From: Tatumella terrea
Lineage (GTDB): Bacteria; Pseudomonadota; Gammaproteobacteria; Enterobacterales; Enterobacteriaceae
Assembly (NCBI RefSeq): GCF_039523755.1
Contig: NZ_BAAAFX010000002.1
Location: 372,001-436,000, forward strand
Direction of reading: 5' to 3'
Length of the DNA stretch: 64,000 bases
The notes below the pieces were generated by a model that saw only the letters and a list, made by a program, of their open reading frames with translations, searched no databases and was not told where the DNA came from. The position numbers were made by a program, and so were the translations under genes. The first letter of the stretch is position 1, and every line of letters starts with the position of its first letter. Below, piece by piece: positions 35,238 through 44,465 of the stretch.

Positions 35238-37934
35238 TTAAAACCACTGACCAAAACGGCGGCAGTAAAACTGTTTCACCGACTGACTCAGCAGGCAGTA
35301 CCCGATCAGGATCAGCAATAACCAGGGGAAATAGCTGAGGGGTAAAGGCTGTAACCTGAAGGTGGCTGCCAGCGGTGAATACGGCAGGGCGATCCCGGCC
35401 ACCACCACGGCCAGTGTACTTAACAGTACCGGCCAGCGGGCACAGCTCTGCAGGAACGGGATTTTGCGGGTCCGCAGCATATGCACGACCAGGGTCTGTG
35501 ACAGCAGACCTTCCACAAACCAGCCGGACTGGAACAACGATTGTGCGGCTTCACTGTGTGCAGAAAAGACGTACCACATGACTGCAAAGGTAGCCACATC
35601 AAATACCGATGAAATGGGGCCCATCACCAGCATAAAACGCCCGATATTTCCGGCATCCCATTTCCGGGGTTGGGCGACAAACTCTTCATCCATGCTATCC
35701 CAGGGTAACAGCATCTGAGACACGTCATAGATCAGGTTCTGCAGCAGCAACTGAATGGCCAGCATGGGCATAAACGGAATAAAGGCGCTGGCAATCAGGA
35801 CCGAGAAGACGTTGCCGAAATTAGAACTGGCCGTGATATTCAGATACTTAATGATATTCCCAAAGGTCTGGCGACCGATACGGACGCCGTGTTCCAGCAC
35901 CTGCAGGTCTTTTTCCAGCAAAATAATATCCGCTGCATTCTGTGCAATCTGAGTCGCATTATCCACGGAGATCCCGACATCGGCGGCATGCAGGGCCGCG
36001 GCATCATTGATACCATCACCGAGAAAGCCGACGGTATGACCGGACTGTTGCAGCAGTGTCACTATCCGTGTTTTATCCGACGGAGTCAGCCGCGCAAAAA
36101 TAGTGTGGCTGGCCAGTTGCTGTTTCAGTGACTCATCGTCCAGGGCCGCGATATCCGGTCCCTGTAACGGGACACCGGCAGACAGACGCAGGTCACGGCA
36201 AATTTTTGCGGTCACTTCGGCATTATCGCCGGTCAGAACTTTGACCTGAACCCCGCGGGCTTTCAGTGAAGCCAAAGCGCTTTCCGCTCCCTGTTTCACC
36301 GGGTCAAGGAAACACAGGATCCCGCACAGTGTCAGATCACATTCATCGTCGTGCCGTAAACGCCGCAGGGAATTTTCTGCAGACAGGGTTTTACTGCCCA
36401 TCAGAAGCACGCGATAACCCTGGCGGTTTTTCTCTGCCACATATTCCCGGTAATGCTGCAGATGCTCAGAGGTAAGGCTGACCTCTTCTTTACCGGAAAG
36501 GACGCGTGTGCAGCGGGCAAGCATCTCTTCGCTGGCCCCTTTGCAGATGAGCTGCTGTCTGCCATGGTCGTCGTAAACCGACACAGAAAGACAACGGCGG
36601 GTAAAGTCGAACGGTAATTCATCGGCTTTACGAATATGCAGCAACCGGCGTGCTATCCCCTGCTGAGTGGCATAGTCATTGATGGCACGATCCATCGGAT
36701 TATTGATGCCCTGCTGCAGGTAACTGTTCAGCCATGCCATTTCAGCCACGCGGATATCGTCGAAGCCATCCGCGGTGAGCGCACCGGCAAGGATAATATT
36801 GTCATCGGTCAGGGTGCCGGTTTTATCGGTGCAAAGAATATCCATAGCCCCCAGGTTCTGAATGGCATTGATACGTTTCACCACGACTTTTCTGGACGCC
36901 AGAGCCATGGCACCCTTGGCCAGATTCGTACTGACGATCATCGGCAGCATTTCGGGGGTCAGGCCAACGGCTACGGCCAGGGAAAAGAACAGCGCCTCTG
37001 TCCATTCACCTTTGGTCAGCCCGTTAATCAGAAAGACAACCGGCACCATCAACAGCATAAAGCGGATCAGCAACCAACTGACACTGTTGACCCCTTTATC
37101 AAAGGCCGTTTTCGGGGCCGCACCGGAAATCTTCCCGGCCAGTGATCCGTACCAGGTGTCTTCACCCGTGGCGACGACGACGGCGGTGGCGGAACCGCTG
37201 AGAACACTGGTACTCATCAGGGCTATCGCTGGCTGATGCAGGAGTGCCTGTTCGCTGATCTCAGCCTGTGACGCTTCGGCATGAACCCGGGCGTGTTTTT
37301 CAACCGGGAGCGTTTCACCGGTCAGGACGGACTGATTCAGTTGCAGTGAACTGCTTTCCAGCAAACGCAGATCAGCCGGAACGATGTCCCCGGCGCTAAG
37401 CATGACGATGTCGCCGGGCACGATTTCGTGGCGGGGCACAGACAGTACGACAGCGTGATGCTGCTCATCCTGCCGGCGGACATTCACCGTCACTTCTACC
37501 AGAGAATTCAGTGCATCTGCCGCTTTGTTGGTCCGGAATTCCTGTACGAAACGGAGCAGGGTACTGAACAGGATCATGCAACTCATAATAATGACGCTGG
37601 TCAGATCCGGTTTTTCACCGGCACGAACAGGGATCCAGTAATCCGTGACAAAGCTGACGATAGCCAGCGCCAGCAGCACATAAATAAAAGGATTGTTGAA
37701 GGCCTGCAGCCATTGAATAAGGGCCGGCGGTGCTTTTTTTACCGCAATTTCGTTTGGACCAAACTGTGCCTGACGGTCAGCCACCTGTTCAGCGGTTAAT
37801 CCCTGACTGCCGGCATCGAGTGACGCCAGTGTGGCTTCTGTGCTGGTCGTAATATGGTGGCTGATCAGCCATTCCGGGGTCTGCGGCTGCGGTTTTTCCT
37901 GCAGCAGCGGGCGGGTATTTATAATCTGTGTCAT
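35238..37934 (-). CDS. mgtA: Magnesium-translocating P-type ATPase (MgtA/MgtB type)
   Basis: This P3B-type ATPase imports Mg2+ across the inner membrane when external Mg2+ is scarce. It has 898 residues. Visible features are the actuator motif LTGETLPVEK, the phosphorylation site DKTGTLTDD, the nucleotide-binding CKGASEEM region, the hinge GDGINDAAAL and about ten transmembrane segments, including the Mg-transporter stretch VGLTPEMLPMIV. The N terminus is shorter and differs from E. coli MgtA, and the hinge Ala instead of Pro is MgtB-like. E. coli has yacH, not this gene, between lpd and acnB. A leader peptide and attenuator precede it. mgtA versus mgtB is undecided. Confidence 0.93.
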   Translation of the reverse strand: MTQIINTRPLLQEKPQPQTPEWLISHHITTSTEATLASLDAGSQGLTAEQVADRQAQFGPNEIAVKKAPPALIQWLQAFNNPFIYVLLALAIVSFVTDYWIPVRAGEKPDLTSVIIMSCMILFSTLLRFVQEFRTNKAADALNSLVEVTVNVRRQDEQHHAVVLSVPRHEIVPGDIVMLSAGDIVPADLRLLESSSLQLNQSVLTGETLPVEKHARVHAEASQAEISEQALLHQPAIALMSTSVLSGSATAVVVATGEDTWYGSLAGKISGAAPKTAFDKGVNSVSWLLIRFMLLMVPVVFLINGLTKGEWTEALFFSLAVAVGLTPEMLPMIVSTNLAKGAMALASRKVVVKRINAIQNLGAMDILCTDKTGTLTDDNIILAGALTADGFDDIRVAEMAWLNSYLQQGINNPMDRAINDYATQQGIARRLLHIRKADELPFDFTRRCLSVSVYDDHGRQQLICKGASEEMLARCTRVLSGKEEVSLTSEHLQHYREYVAEKNRQGYRVLLMGSKTLSAENSLRRLRHDDECDLTLCGILCFLDPVKQGAESALASLKARGVQVKVLTGDNAEVTAKICRDLRLSAGVPLQGPDIAALDDESLKQQLASHTIFARLTPSDKTRIVTLLQQSGHTVGFLGDGINDAAALHAADVGISVDNATQIAQNAADIILLEKDLQVLEHGVRIGRQTFGNIIKYLNITASSNFGNVFSVLIASAFIPFMPMLAIQLLLQNLIYDVSQMLLPWDSMDEEFVAQPRKWDAGNIGRFMLVMGPISSVFDVATFAVMWYVFSAHSEAAQSLFQSGWFVEGLLSQTLVVHMLRTRKIPFLQSCARWPVLLSTLAVVVAGIALPYSPLAATFRLQPLPLSYFPWLLLILIGYCLLSQSVKQFYCRRFGQWF

Positions 37935-37989
37935 CTCAATAGTATCCGCTTTGTGGCTGCCGGCGCGGGGTTACCGGGCGCAGGACAGC

Positions 37990-38058
37990 AAAAAAAGTGA
38001 GATACGTTGCAGCATTGAGGGTCAGGCAGGCGTCCCCCTGCAACGTATATAACGTTGC
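37990..38058 (-). promoter_or_regulatory. mgtA transcription attenuator (two mutually exclusive hairpins)
   Basis: Read on the minus strand, the leader ORF contains hairpin A (GCAACGT / ACGTTGC, loop TATAT, 38058-38040). The 3' arm of A, within ATACGTTGCAG (38048-38038), is also perfectly complementary over 11 bp to CTGCAACGTAT (38012-38002), forming hairpin B. B is followed after CTCAC by seven T (37996-37990), so B has terminator architecture. A and B share the same segment and cannot coexist. Early ribosome drop-off in the leader would leave A free to form, blocking B and letting RNA polymerase reach mgtA. That logic is inferred. The base pairings are seen directly. Confidence 0.72.
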
Positions 38059-38078
38059 CTGGTCGGGTCATCGTCCAT
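38022..38078 (-). CDS. mgtL: MgtL-like leader peptide, 18 residues
   Basis: A short ORF reads MDDDPTRQRYIRCRGTPA, ending in TGA, with AAGGAG six to seven bases upstream of the ATG. It lies 87 bp before the Mg2+ ATPase gene. E. coli and Salmonella MgtL begin with an acidic-proline run (M-E/D-P-D/E-P) that destabilises the translating ribosome at low Mg2+. MDDDP has the same character, although the rest of the peptide is unrelated. The start of hairpin A falls in codons 7-9. I infer that it senses cytosolic Mg2+ by premature translation termination. It is too short for routine gene calling. Confidence 0.7.
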   Translation of the reverse strand: MDDDPTRQRYIRCRGTPA

Positions 38079-38697
38079 CTGTGGCTCCTTCATTCAAGAA
38101 TCCAGGGAAAATCTCTGTGCAAACCGGCACAGTGACGGCTGATACGATTAAAGGGGTAAACCCGGAGGAAAGAGTGCGTGGGTGAACATTTCTGATACCT
38201 CGTCTGCGATAAAATAAAGACAGGCGTGGCTCTTCGCGCGCTGTCTGCCAAAGGGGCAGACAAGCAATCTATCTGCCCTTGTACGTTCGGTAACTGTTCA
38301 AGGGATAATCCTGTATAAAAAAGGCAGATAAAATATAAGGTTTTTAGCGGATAAGGTAAACCCGCAACTTAAACCACAGTTCAACCGGCGATTTTTATAT
38401 TGCCTGGAAGGGGCCTGAACCGGCGGCCAGCGTCGGGAAAGGGGTGATTTTTTTTCTTTATGTTTCAGTATGAAGAGTGATAGTTTAATTAATGTATTAG
38501 ATTTCAGTCGATTAGCATTATGTACGGGCAGTCCTGTTGATTTACAAGAATGTTGACTTTTTGTAAACAGATTAACAACGGATCAGGATACTGATATGCT
38601 GCCCAAGCGGACCCGCGCTTTTAATCTCTGCGATAATACTTTTTACATGCAGAGCCATAGTGCCGGAAGCCAATACAATGTGAGTGAGGAGAACGTC
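38079..38697. other. mgtA promoter region and acnB 5' leader
   Basis: These 619 bp separate the divergent mgtA leader and acnB. No gene is supported. The part nearest 38100-38250 must hold the mgtA promoter. I looked for a PhoP box (two GTTTA half-sites 11 bp apart) and found only poorly spaced half-sites. The AT-rich stretch 38450-38580 probably carries acnB promoters, but I cannot assign them. Confidence 0.5.
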
Positions 38698-41295
38698 GTG
38701 CTAGATGAATACCGTAAGCACGTTGCCGAACGTGCTGCTATGGGCATTGTCCCTAAGCCATTAGATGCGCCCCAGACCGCAGCACTGGTTGAACTGCTGA
38801 AAACTCCGCCGCAAGGTGAAGAAGAATTTCTGATAGATCTGCTGATAAATCGTGTTCCCCCTGGTGTTGATGAAGCCGCCTATGTAAAAGCCGGGTTCCT
38901 CGCGGCTATCGTTAAGGGGGAAGCCACTTCCCCGCTGGTTACGCCTGAAAAAGCGGTAGAGCTGCTGGGCACCATGCAGGGTGGATATAATATCCATCCG
39001 TTAATCGATGCGCTGGATGATGACACACTGGCGGCCGGTGCGGCAAAAGCCCTGTCCCATACCCTGCTGATGTTCGATAATTTTTACGATGTTGAAGAAA
39101 AAGCCAAAGCAGGCAATCCCTTTGCACAGCAGGTACTGAAGTCGTGGGCGGATGCCGAATGGTTCCTGTCACGTCCTGAGCTGGCGGAGAAGATCACGCT
39201 GACCGTGTTTAAAGTGACCGGTGAAACCAATACCGATGATCTTTCTCCGGCGCCGGATGCCTGGTCTCGTCCTGATATTCCGTTGCATGCGCTGGCGATG
39301 CTGAAAATTGCCCGTGACGGCATTACCCCGGACGATGCCGGAAATGTCGGCCCGATTAAACAAATTGAAGCATTACAGGCTAAAGGCTTTCCGCTGGTCT
39401 ATACCGGGGATGTGGTCGGTACCGGTTCTTCCCGTAAATCAGCCACCAACTCTGTCCTGTGGTTTATGGGGGAAGATATCCCTTATGTGCCGAATAAGAA
39501 GGGCGGCGGTGTGGTTCTGGGCGGAAAAATTGCGCCGATTTTCTTTAATACCATGGAAGATGCCGGTGCCTTACCGATAGAAGTGGATGTCAGTAACCTG
39601 AATATGGGGGATGTCATCGATATTTATCCTTATAAGGGAGAAGTCCGCCGCCATGAGGATAATGAACTACTGGAAACCTTTGCGCTGAAAACCGATGTCC
39701 TGCTGGATGAGGTTCGCGCCGGCGGACGTATCCCGCTGATCATTGGCCGTGGTCTGACGGCCCGCGCCCGTGAGGCACTTGCTTTGCCGCACAGCGATGT
39801 CTTCCGTAAAGCGAAAGATGTGGTGAAAAGTGAGCGTGGTTTCTCGCTGGCCCAGAAAATGGTTGGCCGGGCCTGTGGCGTCGCCGGTATTCGCCCTGGT
39901 GAATACTGTGAGCCAAAAATGACCTCTGTCGGTTCTCAGGACACGACCGGGCCGATGACCCGTGATGAACTGAAGGATCTTGCCTGCCTCGGCTTCTCTG
40001 CGGATTTAGTGATGCAGTCATTTTGTCATACGGCGGCCTATCCTAAACCGGTGGACGTACAGATGCAGCACACGCTCCCGGACTTCATTATGAACCGTGG
40101 CGGGGTCTCTCTGCGCCCGGGCGACGGTATCATCCACAGCTGGCTGAACCGTATGCTGTTACCGGATACGGTCGGTACCGGCGGGGACTCTCATACCCGC
40201 TTCCCTATCGGTATTTCCTTCCCGGCCGGGTCCGGACTGGTCGCATTTGCCGCGGCCACCGGCGTGATGCCGCTGGATATGCCGGAATCTGTGCTGGTGC
40301 GGTTCAGCGGTAAGATGCAGCCCGGGATCACCCTGCGTGATCTGGTACATGCCATCCCGTTGTATGCGATCAAACAGGGGCTGCTGACGGTCGAGAAGAA
40401 AGGTAAAAAGAATATCTTCTCCGGCCGTATTCTGGAGATCGAAGGCTTACCGGATCTGAAAGCGGAACAGGCTTTCGAACTTTCGGATGCTTCAGCGGAG
40501 CGTTCTGCGGCAGGTTGTACGATCAAACTGGATAAAGCGCCGATCATTGAATATCTCAATTCCAATATTGTGCTGCTGAAATGGATGATTGCGGAAGGCT
40601 ATGGCGATCGTCGTACCCTCGAACGCCGTATTCAGGGCATGGAAAAATGGCTGGCGGATCCGCAGTTACTCGAAGCGGACGCGGATGCAGAATATGCGGC
40701 GGTGATCGATATCCCATTGCATGAGATCACTCAGCCTATCCTGTGTGCGCCGAATGATCCGGATGATGCCCGCTGGTTATCAGATGTGCAGGGCGAGGAA
40801 ATTGATGAGGTCTTTATCGGATCCTGTATGACCAATATCGGCCACTTCCGTGCCGCCGGTAAATTACTGGATAGCCATAAAGGACAGTTGCCTACCCGAT
40901 TGTGGGTAGCGCCGCCAACCAAAATGGATGCCGCTCAGCTGACGGAAGAAGGCTATTACAGTGTCTTTGGTAAGAGTGGTGCCAGGGTTGAAATTCCGGG
41001 ATGTTCGCTCTGTATGGGGAACCAGGCCCGTGTGGCCGACGGCGTGACGGTAGTATCGACGTCGACCCGTAACTTCCCGAACCGCTTAGGCAATGGTGCG
41101 AACGTTTATCTGGCTTCTGCTGAGCTCGCCGCTGTGGCCGCTCTGACAGGCAAACTGCCCACGCCGGAGGAATATCAGCATTTCATGGCAGAGGTGGATA
41201 AAACCGCCAGCGATACCTACCGTTACCTGAATTTTGACCACCTGCCCGAATATACTGACAAAGCGAAAGACGTTATTTTTCAGACCAGCGTCTGA
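38698..41295 (+). CDS. acnB: AcnB, aconitate hydratase B
   Basis: This is the main TCA-cycle aconitase, a 4Fe-4S enzyme. The GTG at 38698, preceded by GAGGAG, gives 865 residues and the E. coli-type N terminus (LDEYRKHVAERAA). E. coli acnB also starts with GTG. An in-frame ATG at 38596 adds 34 unconserved residues and is rejected. The N-terminal HEAT-like domain is followed by the swivel domain (GTGSSRKSATN) and the cluster-binding cysteines in GSCMTNIGHFRAAG and CSLCMGNQARV. Apo-AcnB binds mRNA in E. coli. A terminator follows. Confidence 0.97.
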   Translation: MLDEYRKHVAERAAMGIVPKPLDAPQTAALVELLKTPPQGEEEFLIDLLINRVPPGVDEAAYVKAGFLAAIVKGEATSPLVTPEKAVELLGTMQGGYNIHPLIDALDDDTLAAGAAKALSHTLLMFDNFYDVEEKAKAGNPFAQQVLKSWADAEWFLSRPELAEKITLTVFKVTGETNTDDLSPAPDAWSRPDIPLHALAMLKIARDGITPDDAGNVGPIKQIEALQAKGFPLVYTGDVVGTGSSRKSATNSVLWFMGEDIPYVPNKKGGGVVLGGKIAPIFFNTMEDAGALPIEVDVSNLNMGDVIDIYPYKGEVRRHEDNELLETFALKTDVLLDEVRAGGRIPLIIGRGLTARAREALALPHSDVFRKAKDVVKSERGFSLAQKMVGRACGVAGIRPGEYCEPKMTSVGSQDTTGPMTRDELKDLACLGFSADLVMQSFCHTAAYPKPVDVQMQHTLPDFIMNRGGVSLRPGDGIIHSWLNRMLLPDTVGTGGDSHTRFPIGISFPAGSGLVAFAAATGVMPLDMPESVLVRFSGKMQPGITLRDLVHAIPLYAIKQGLLTVEKKGKKNIFSGRILEIEGLPDLKAEQAFELSDASAERSAAGCTIKLDKAPIIEYLNSNIVLLKWMIAEGYGDRRTLERRIQGMEKWLADPQLLEADADAEYAAVIDIPLHEITQPILCAPNDPDDARWLSDVQGEEIDEVFIGSCMTNIGHFRAAGKLLDSHKGQLPTRLWVAPPTKMDAAQLTEEGYYSVFGKSGARVEIPGCSLCMGNQARVADGVTVVSTSTRNFPNRLGNGANVYLASAELAAVAALTGKLPTPEEYQHFMAEVDKTASDTYRYLNFDHLPEYTDKAKDVIFQTSV

Positions 41296-41318
41296 TTACT
41301 GTTAATATAGTCTCAGGC

Positions 41319-41348
41319 AAAAAAGCACAGCGCAGGCTGTGCTTTTTT
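41319..41348 (+). terminator. Rho-independent terminator after acnB
   Basis: AAAAGCACAG pairs with CTGTGCTTTT around CGCAGG and runs into a T-tract, 24 bp after the acnB stop. Confidence 0.9.
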
Positions 41349-41480
41349 TATCCCTGTTCCGTGGCCGTGCTGGCATGGACTACGGAACAGGAGGTCTGTG
41401 TCATAGTCTGCCTGCGGCAGCGATAGGTGTTAACAGCAGTGATCTGATGACCTGCTCATCAGAATCGTCAGGAGTCAGTT

Positions 41481-41843
41481 ATGGAATACCAGTTTGTTCA
41501 TGATGTTACCGGCAATGTGATTGTGCGCATGTCGATGGACCATGAGGCGGTCGGTCACTGGTTTAATGATGAAGTCCGGGGAGACCTGGCTTTACTCGAC
41601 GAGGTCCGTGAAGGTGCCCGTTCGGTGAAAGGGACCACCCGTCAATGGAGCCGCACAGGAAAAGAATACACGTTGTGGATTGATGATGAAGAAGTGATGA
41701 TCAGTGCCAATATGCTGTCTTTCGATACCGATGAACCGGAAGAAGGGATGAGCTATTACGACCAGGAATCACTGGCCTTTTGTGGCGTTGAAGACTTCTT
41801 CCTGCTGGTGGATGCCTACCAGAAGTTTATTGAGCGCCGTTAA
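41481..41843 (+). CDS. yacL: YacL, UPF0231 family protein of unknown function
   Basis: A conserved 120-residue acidic cytoplasmic protein next to acnB in enterobacteria, of unknown function. It begins MEYQFVHDVTGNVIVRMSMD and contains the family stretches EGARSVKGTTRQW and LWIDDEEVMI. No membrane segment or signal peptide is present. It has its own GGAG ribosome-binding site. A minisatellite fills the gap to the convergent speD. Confidence 0.93.
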   Translation: MEYQFVHDVTGNVIVRMSMDHEAVGHWFNDEVRGDLALLDEVREGARSVKGTTRQWSRTGKEYTLWIDDEEVMISANMLSFDTDEPEEGMSYYDQESLAFCGVEDFFLLVDAYQKFIERR

Positions 41844-41870
41844 CCGGTCTCAGGCCCGGGGCCGCGACCC

Positions 41871-42195
41871 GGCAGGGCGTTATCACACGGGCGTTCAGGT
41901 ATCAGGACTGTTACAGGCAGGGCGTTACCACACGGGCGTCCGGGGCACAGAACCTGTTACAGGCAGGGCGTTGCCGTACGGTCATCCGGGTCACAGAACC
42001 TGTTACCGGCAGGGCGTTATCACACGGGCGTTCAGGTATCAGGACGGTTACAGGCAGGGCGTTACCGCACGGGCGTCCGGGGCACAGAACCTGTTACAGC
42101 AGGGCGTTGCCGTACGGTCATCCGGGTCACAGAACCTGTTACAGGCAGGGCGTTACCACACGGTCGTCCGGGTCACCGGAAGACGACAGGCAGGA
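41871..42195 (+). repeat. Intergenic minisatellite, seven 45-46 bp units in an ABC-ABC-D order
   Basis: Units start with GGCAGGGCGTT at 41871, 41916, 41962, 42008, 42053, about 42099 (one G lost) and 42144. Three sequence variants recur in the same order: A (TATCACACGGGCGTTCAGG..), B (TAC..CACGGGCGTCCGGGG..) and C (TGCCGTACGGTCATCCGGG..). The trimer of about 137 bp has therefore duplicated, and a seventh, hybrid unit follows. Mixed 45/46-bp periods do not preserve a reading frame. The array ends at a partial GACAGGCAGG. It lies between the convergent yacL and speD, so it may affect both mRNA 3' ends. Confidence 0.9.
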
Positions 42196-42237
42196 GTGCA
42201 GGAAAAGACCGGCAATAGTGTGCCGGTCAGTGAGCGT

Positions 42238-43041
42238 TTATTTCTGATTTACCGCCGGAATATTGCGGCCATAATAAATTTCACGCATCTCTTTCCATAA
42301 CAGTTCAGTGATCCGCTGGTGTTCTCCGGGGGCTAAATCTTCCGGGCGGGTATTGAACAGGTAGTGTTTCAGGTCAAACTCTTTCAGCAGCATTTTGGTA
42401 TGAAAGATGTTTTCCTGATAGACATTCACATCCATCATGTCGTACATCGATTTCATATTGCCTGACATAAAATTCTGAATCGAATTGATTTCATGGTCGA
42501 TGAAATGTTTTACCCCGTTAATATCGCGGGTGAATCCCCGGACACGGTAGTCGATGGTGACGATATCGGATTCCAGTTGGTGGATCAGGTAGTTCAGGGC
42601 ATTCAGCGGGGAAATCACACCACAGGTCGACACCTCAATATCCGCGCGGAAAGTGCAGAGACCGCCTTCGGGATGGCTTTCCGGGTAGGTGTGTACGCAG
42701 ATATGACTTTTATCGAGATGTGCCACTATCGCGTCCGGTAGCGGGCCGGGATGCTCTGAAGTGTCGATATCGTCAGGATTAACCGGTTCTTCACTCACCA
42801 GGATAGTGACGCTGGCCCCCTGGGGCTCATAGTCCTGGCGGGCGATGTTCAGGACATTCGCCCCGATAATCGAACAGGTTTCCGTCAGAATTTCGGTCAG
42901 TCGGTTAGCATTATATTGCTCGTCGATATATGCGATGTAGCCGTCACGTTCTTCTTTTGTGTTCGCGTAGCAAATATCATAGATACAAAAACTCAGGCTT
43001 TTCGTCAGATTGTTGAAGCCATGTAGTTTTAGCTTTTGCAA
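42238..43041 (-). CDS. speD: SpeD, S-adenosylmethionine decarboxylase proenzyme
   Basis: SpeD makes decarboxylated SAM, the aminopropyl donor for spermidine. It is a pyruvoyl enzyme formed by self-cleavage. It has 267 residues (E. coli 264). The cleavage site is Lys111-Ser112 in HLDKSHICVHTYPE, where Ser112 becomes the pyruvoyl group. The downstream FRADIEVSTCGVISPL region with the catalytic cysteine is intact. It follows speE in the same operon, 32 bp after its stop. Confidence 0.97.
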   Translation of the reverse strand: MQKLKLHGFNNLTKSLSFCIYDICYANTKEERDGYIAYIDEQYNANRLTEILTETCSIIGANVLNIARQDYEPQGASVTILVSEEPVNPDDIDTSEHPGPLPDAIVAHLDKSHICVHTYPESHPEGGLCTFRADIEVSTCGVISPLNALNYLIHQLESDIVTIDYRVRGFTRDINGVKHFIDHEINSIQNFMSGNMKSMYDMMDVNVYQENIFHTKMLLKEFDLKHYLFNTRPEDLAPGEHQRITELLWKEMREIYYGRNIPAVNQK

Positions 43042-43073
43042 TTTAGTCCACCTCCTTTAGGGATCGTTGCGGA

Positions 43074-43934
43074 TCACTCTGCTGCCAGAGCATCCAGTAA
43101 ATACTGTGGTAAGGCAAAACTGCCCTGATGGATCGCCGGCGTATAATAACGGCAGGTGATGCCGGACTCCTCAATGCGCTGAGTGAGCGTCTCATGAGTA
43201 AGCGTGCGCAGTGACTCGTTATTACTCGCCCAGGCAAAGGTCATAATCCCGCCGTAATAGGTCGGAACTGCGGCCTGGTAAAAGCTGACATCAGAGAAAT
43301 AAGGGCGCAGGCGACGATGACTGTTGACCGCTTCTTCCTGCTGCAGGAAACAGACGCCGTTCTGCGCGACGAAGATCCCGCCTTCATTCAGGCAACGCTG
43401 GCAGCCTTCGTAGAAATCGGAGGTGAAGAGGCTTTCACCGGGACCTATCGGATCCGTACAGTCAGAAATGATCACATCAAACTTCTGGTCCGTCTGATTC
43501 ACGAAGTTAACACCGTCGTCGATCACCAGCGTAAAGCGGGGATCATCGTAGGCACCCGCACTGTGATTCGGCAGATACTCACGGCAGAAGGTCACGACCC
43601 CGGCATCAATTTCGACCATAGTGATACGTTCCACGCCAGGATGACGGGCGACCTCACGTAACATTCCGCCATCACCGCCGCCGATAATCAGCACACTGCG
43701 GGCTTCGCCATGGGCGAACAGCGGGACATGGGTCAGCATCTCATGGTAGATAAACTCATCACGTTCGGTGGTTTGTACCACACCATCCAGCGCCATAACT
43801 CTGCCGAAGGCACTGTTTTCAAAAATCACTAAATCCTGGTGTTCGGTCTTATCCCGATAAAGTTCTTTATCGACGGTAAAGTATTGCCCGAACCCGTCAT
43901 GCAATGTTTCATGCCATTTATCGTGCTGTGACAC
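43074..43934 (-). CDS. speE: SpeE, spermidine synthase
   Basis: SpeE transfers the aminopropyl group from decarboxylated SAM to putrescine. The GTG at 43934 (AGGGGAG seven bases upstream) gives 286 residues, and the sequence after it (QHDKWHETLHDGFGQYF) aligns with the E. coli start. The in-frame ATG at 44012 would add 26 unrelated residues. The methyltransferase-like loop LIIGGGDGGMLREV, the TMVEIDAGVV segment and the catalytic DCTDPIGPGESLF are present. It forms an operon with speD. Confidence 0.96.
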   Translation of the reverse strand: MSQHDKWHETLHDGFGQYFTVDKELYRDKTEHQDLVIFENSAFGRVMALDGVVQTTERDEFIYHEMLTHVPLFAHGEARSVLIIGGGDGGMLREVARHPGVERITMVEIDAGVVTFCREYLPNHSAGAYDDPRFTLVIDDGVNFVNQTDQKFDVIISDCTDPIGPGESLFTSDFYEGCQRCLNEGGIFVAQNGVCFLQQEEAVNSHRRLRPYFSDVSFYQAAVPTYYGGIMTFAWASNNESLRTLTHETLTQRIEESGITCRYYTPAIHQGSFALPQYLLDALAAE

Positions 43935-44023
43935 GTGATAACTCCCCTCTGGTACCGGATGATAAAAATGAACGGGTGATGATAACGAAGTCCCGGCAGT
44001 GATGCACGGCATCAGCCTCCGGA

Positions 44024-44374
44024 TTACTTATTCACATAAGCGAGCAGACTGAGTGATTTATCGGCCAGCGATTGGCATTTCTGAGTCCGGGGCACGGCAA
44101 TCCCACTCAGGTCTTCATAGCTTGATTCGCCACGTTGCTGCATATTCATCTGATTATAGTTAGTTAAATCCCAGCGATTCTGGCGGGCGAAAAAAATAAG
44201 GGCATTTCTGATCTGATTATCGGGAATATCCTGATAGCCACAGTCATTTTTCAGGTAAATAAAGACGGCCGTTAAGTCAGCCATATCTTCTGCCTGAGAT
44301 TCATCGAGTGCAAAGCTGGTGCCGGTGACACTCAGTAAAGCGGTCAGCAGCAGCAGCCTGAAGATTTTAGTCAT
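44024..44374 (-). CDS. yacC: YacC, PulS/OutS-family periplasmic protein
   Basis: A small exported protein related to the pilotins of type II secretion (PulS/OutS). It has 116 residues with a signal peptide (MTKIFRLLLLTALLSVTGTSFA). The conserved mature part is AEDMADLTAVFIYLKNDCGY, then DLSGI, and a C-terminal LSLLAYV, with two cysteines likely paired. E. coli has it in the same position upstream of speE. Whether it serves the HofBC/PpdD pilus system encoded in this window is unknown. Confidence 0.9.
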   Translation of the reverse strand: MTKIFRLLLLTALLSVTGTSFALDESQAEDMADLTAVFIYLKNDCGYQDIPDNQIRNALIFFARQNRWDLTNYNQMNMQQRGESSYEDLSGIAVPRTQKCQSLADKSLSLLAYVNK

Positions 44375-44465
44375 TGGGGTTCTCTGGTCGCTATCATGTC
44401 ATCCACGTTAGCATAGTTGCTGTCAGTATGACGATTATTTTGACCGGCCCGAAAGGGCGTGAGCC

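Noticed and set aside
36636..37145. A 169-codon plus-strand frame antisense to the Mg2+ ATPase
   Set aside because: It is a shadow of a strongly conserved gene, with no start-site support and low-complexity, His/Gln-rich composition.
38100..38400. PhoP box upstream of mgtL
   Set aside because: TAAAC half-sites occur but their spacing (13 bp) does not match the 11-bp period of a PhoP box.
41871..42195. CRISPR-like array
   Set aside because: The units are head-to-tail copies without unique spacers, and no cas genes are near.
41782..42300. A 172-codon plus-strand frame crossing the minisatellite downstream of yacL
   Set aside because: It overlaps the end of yacL in another frame, has no ribosome-binding site, runs into speD on the other strand, and the repeat units change length by one base, so the apparent repeat protein is accidental.
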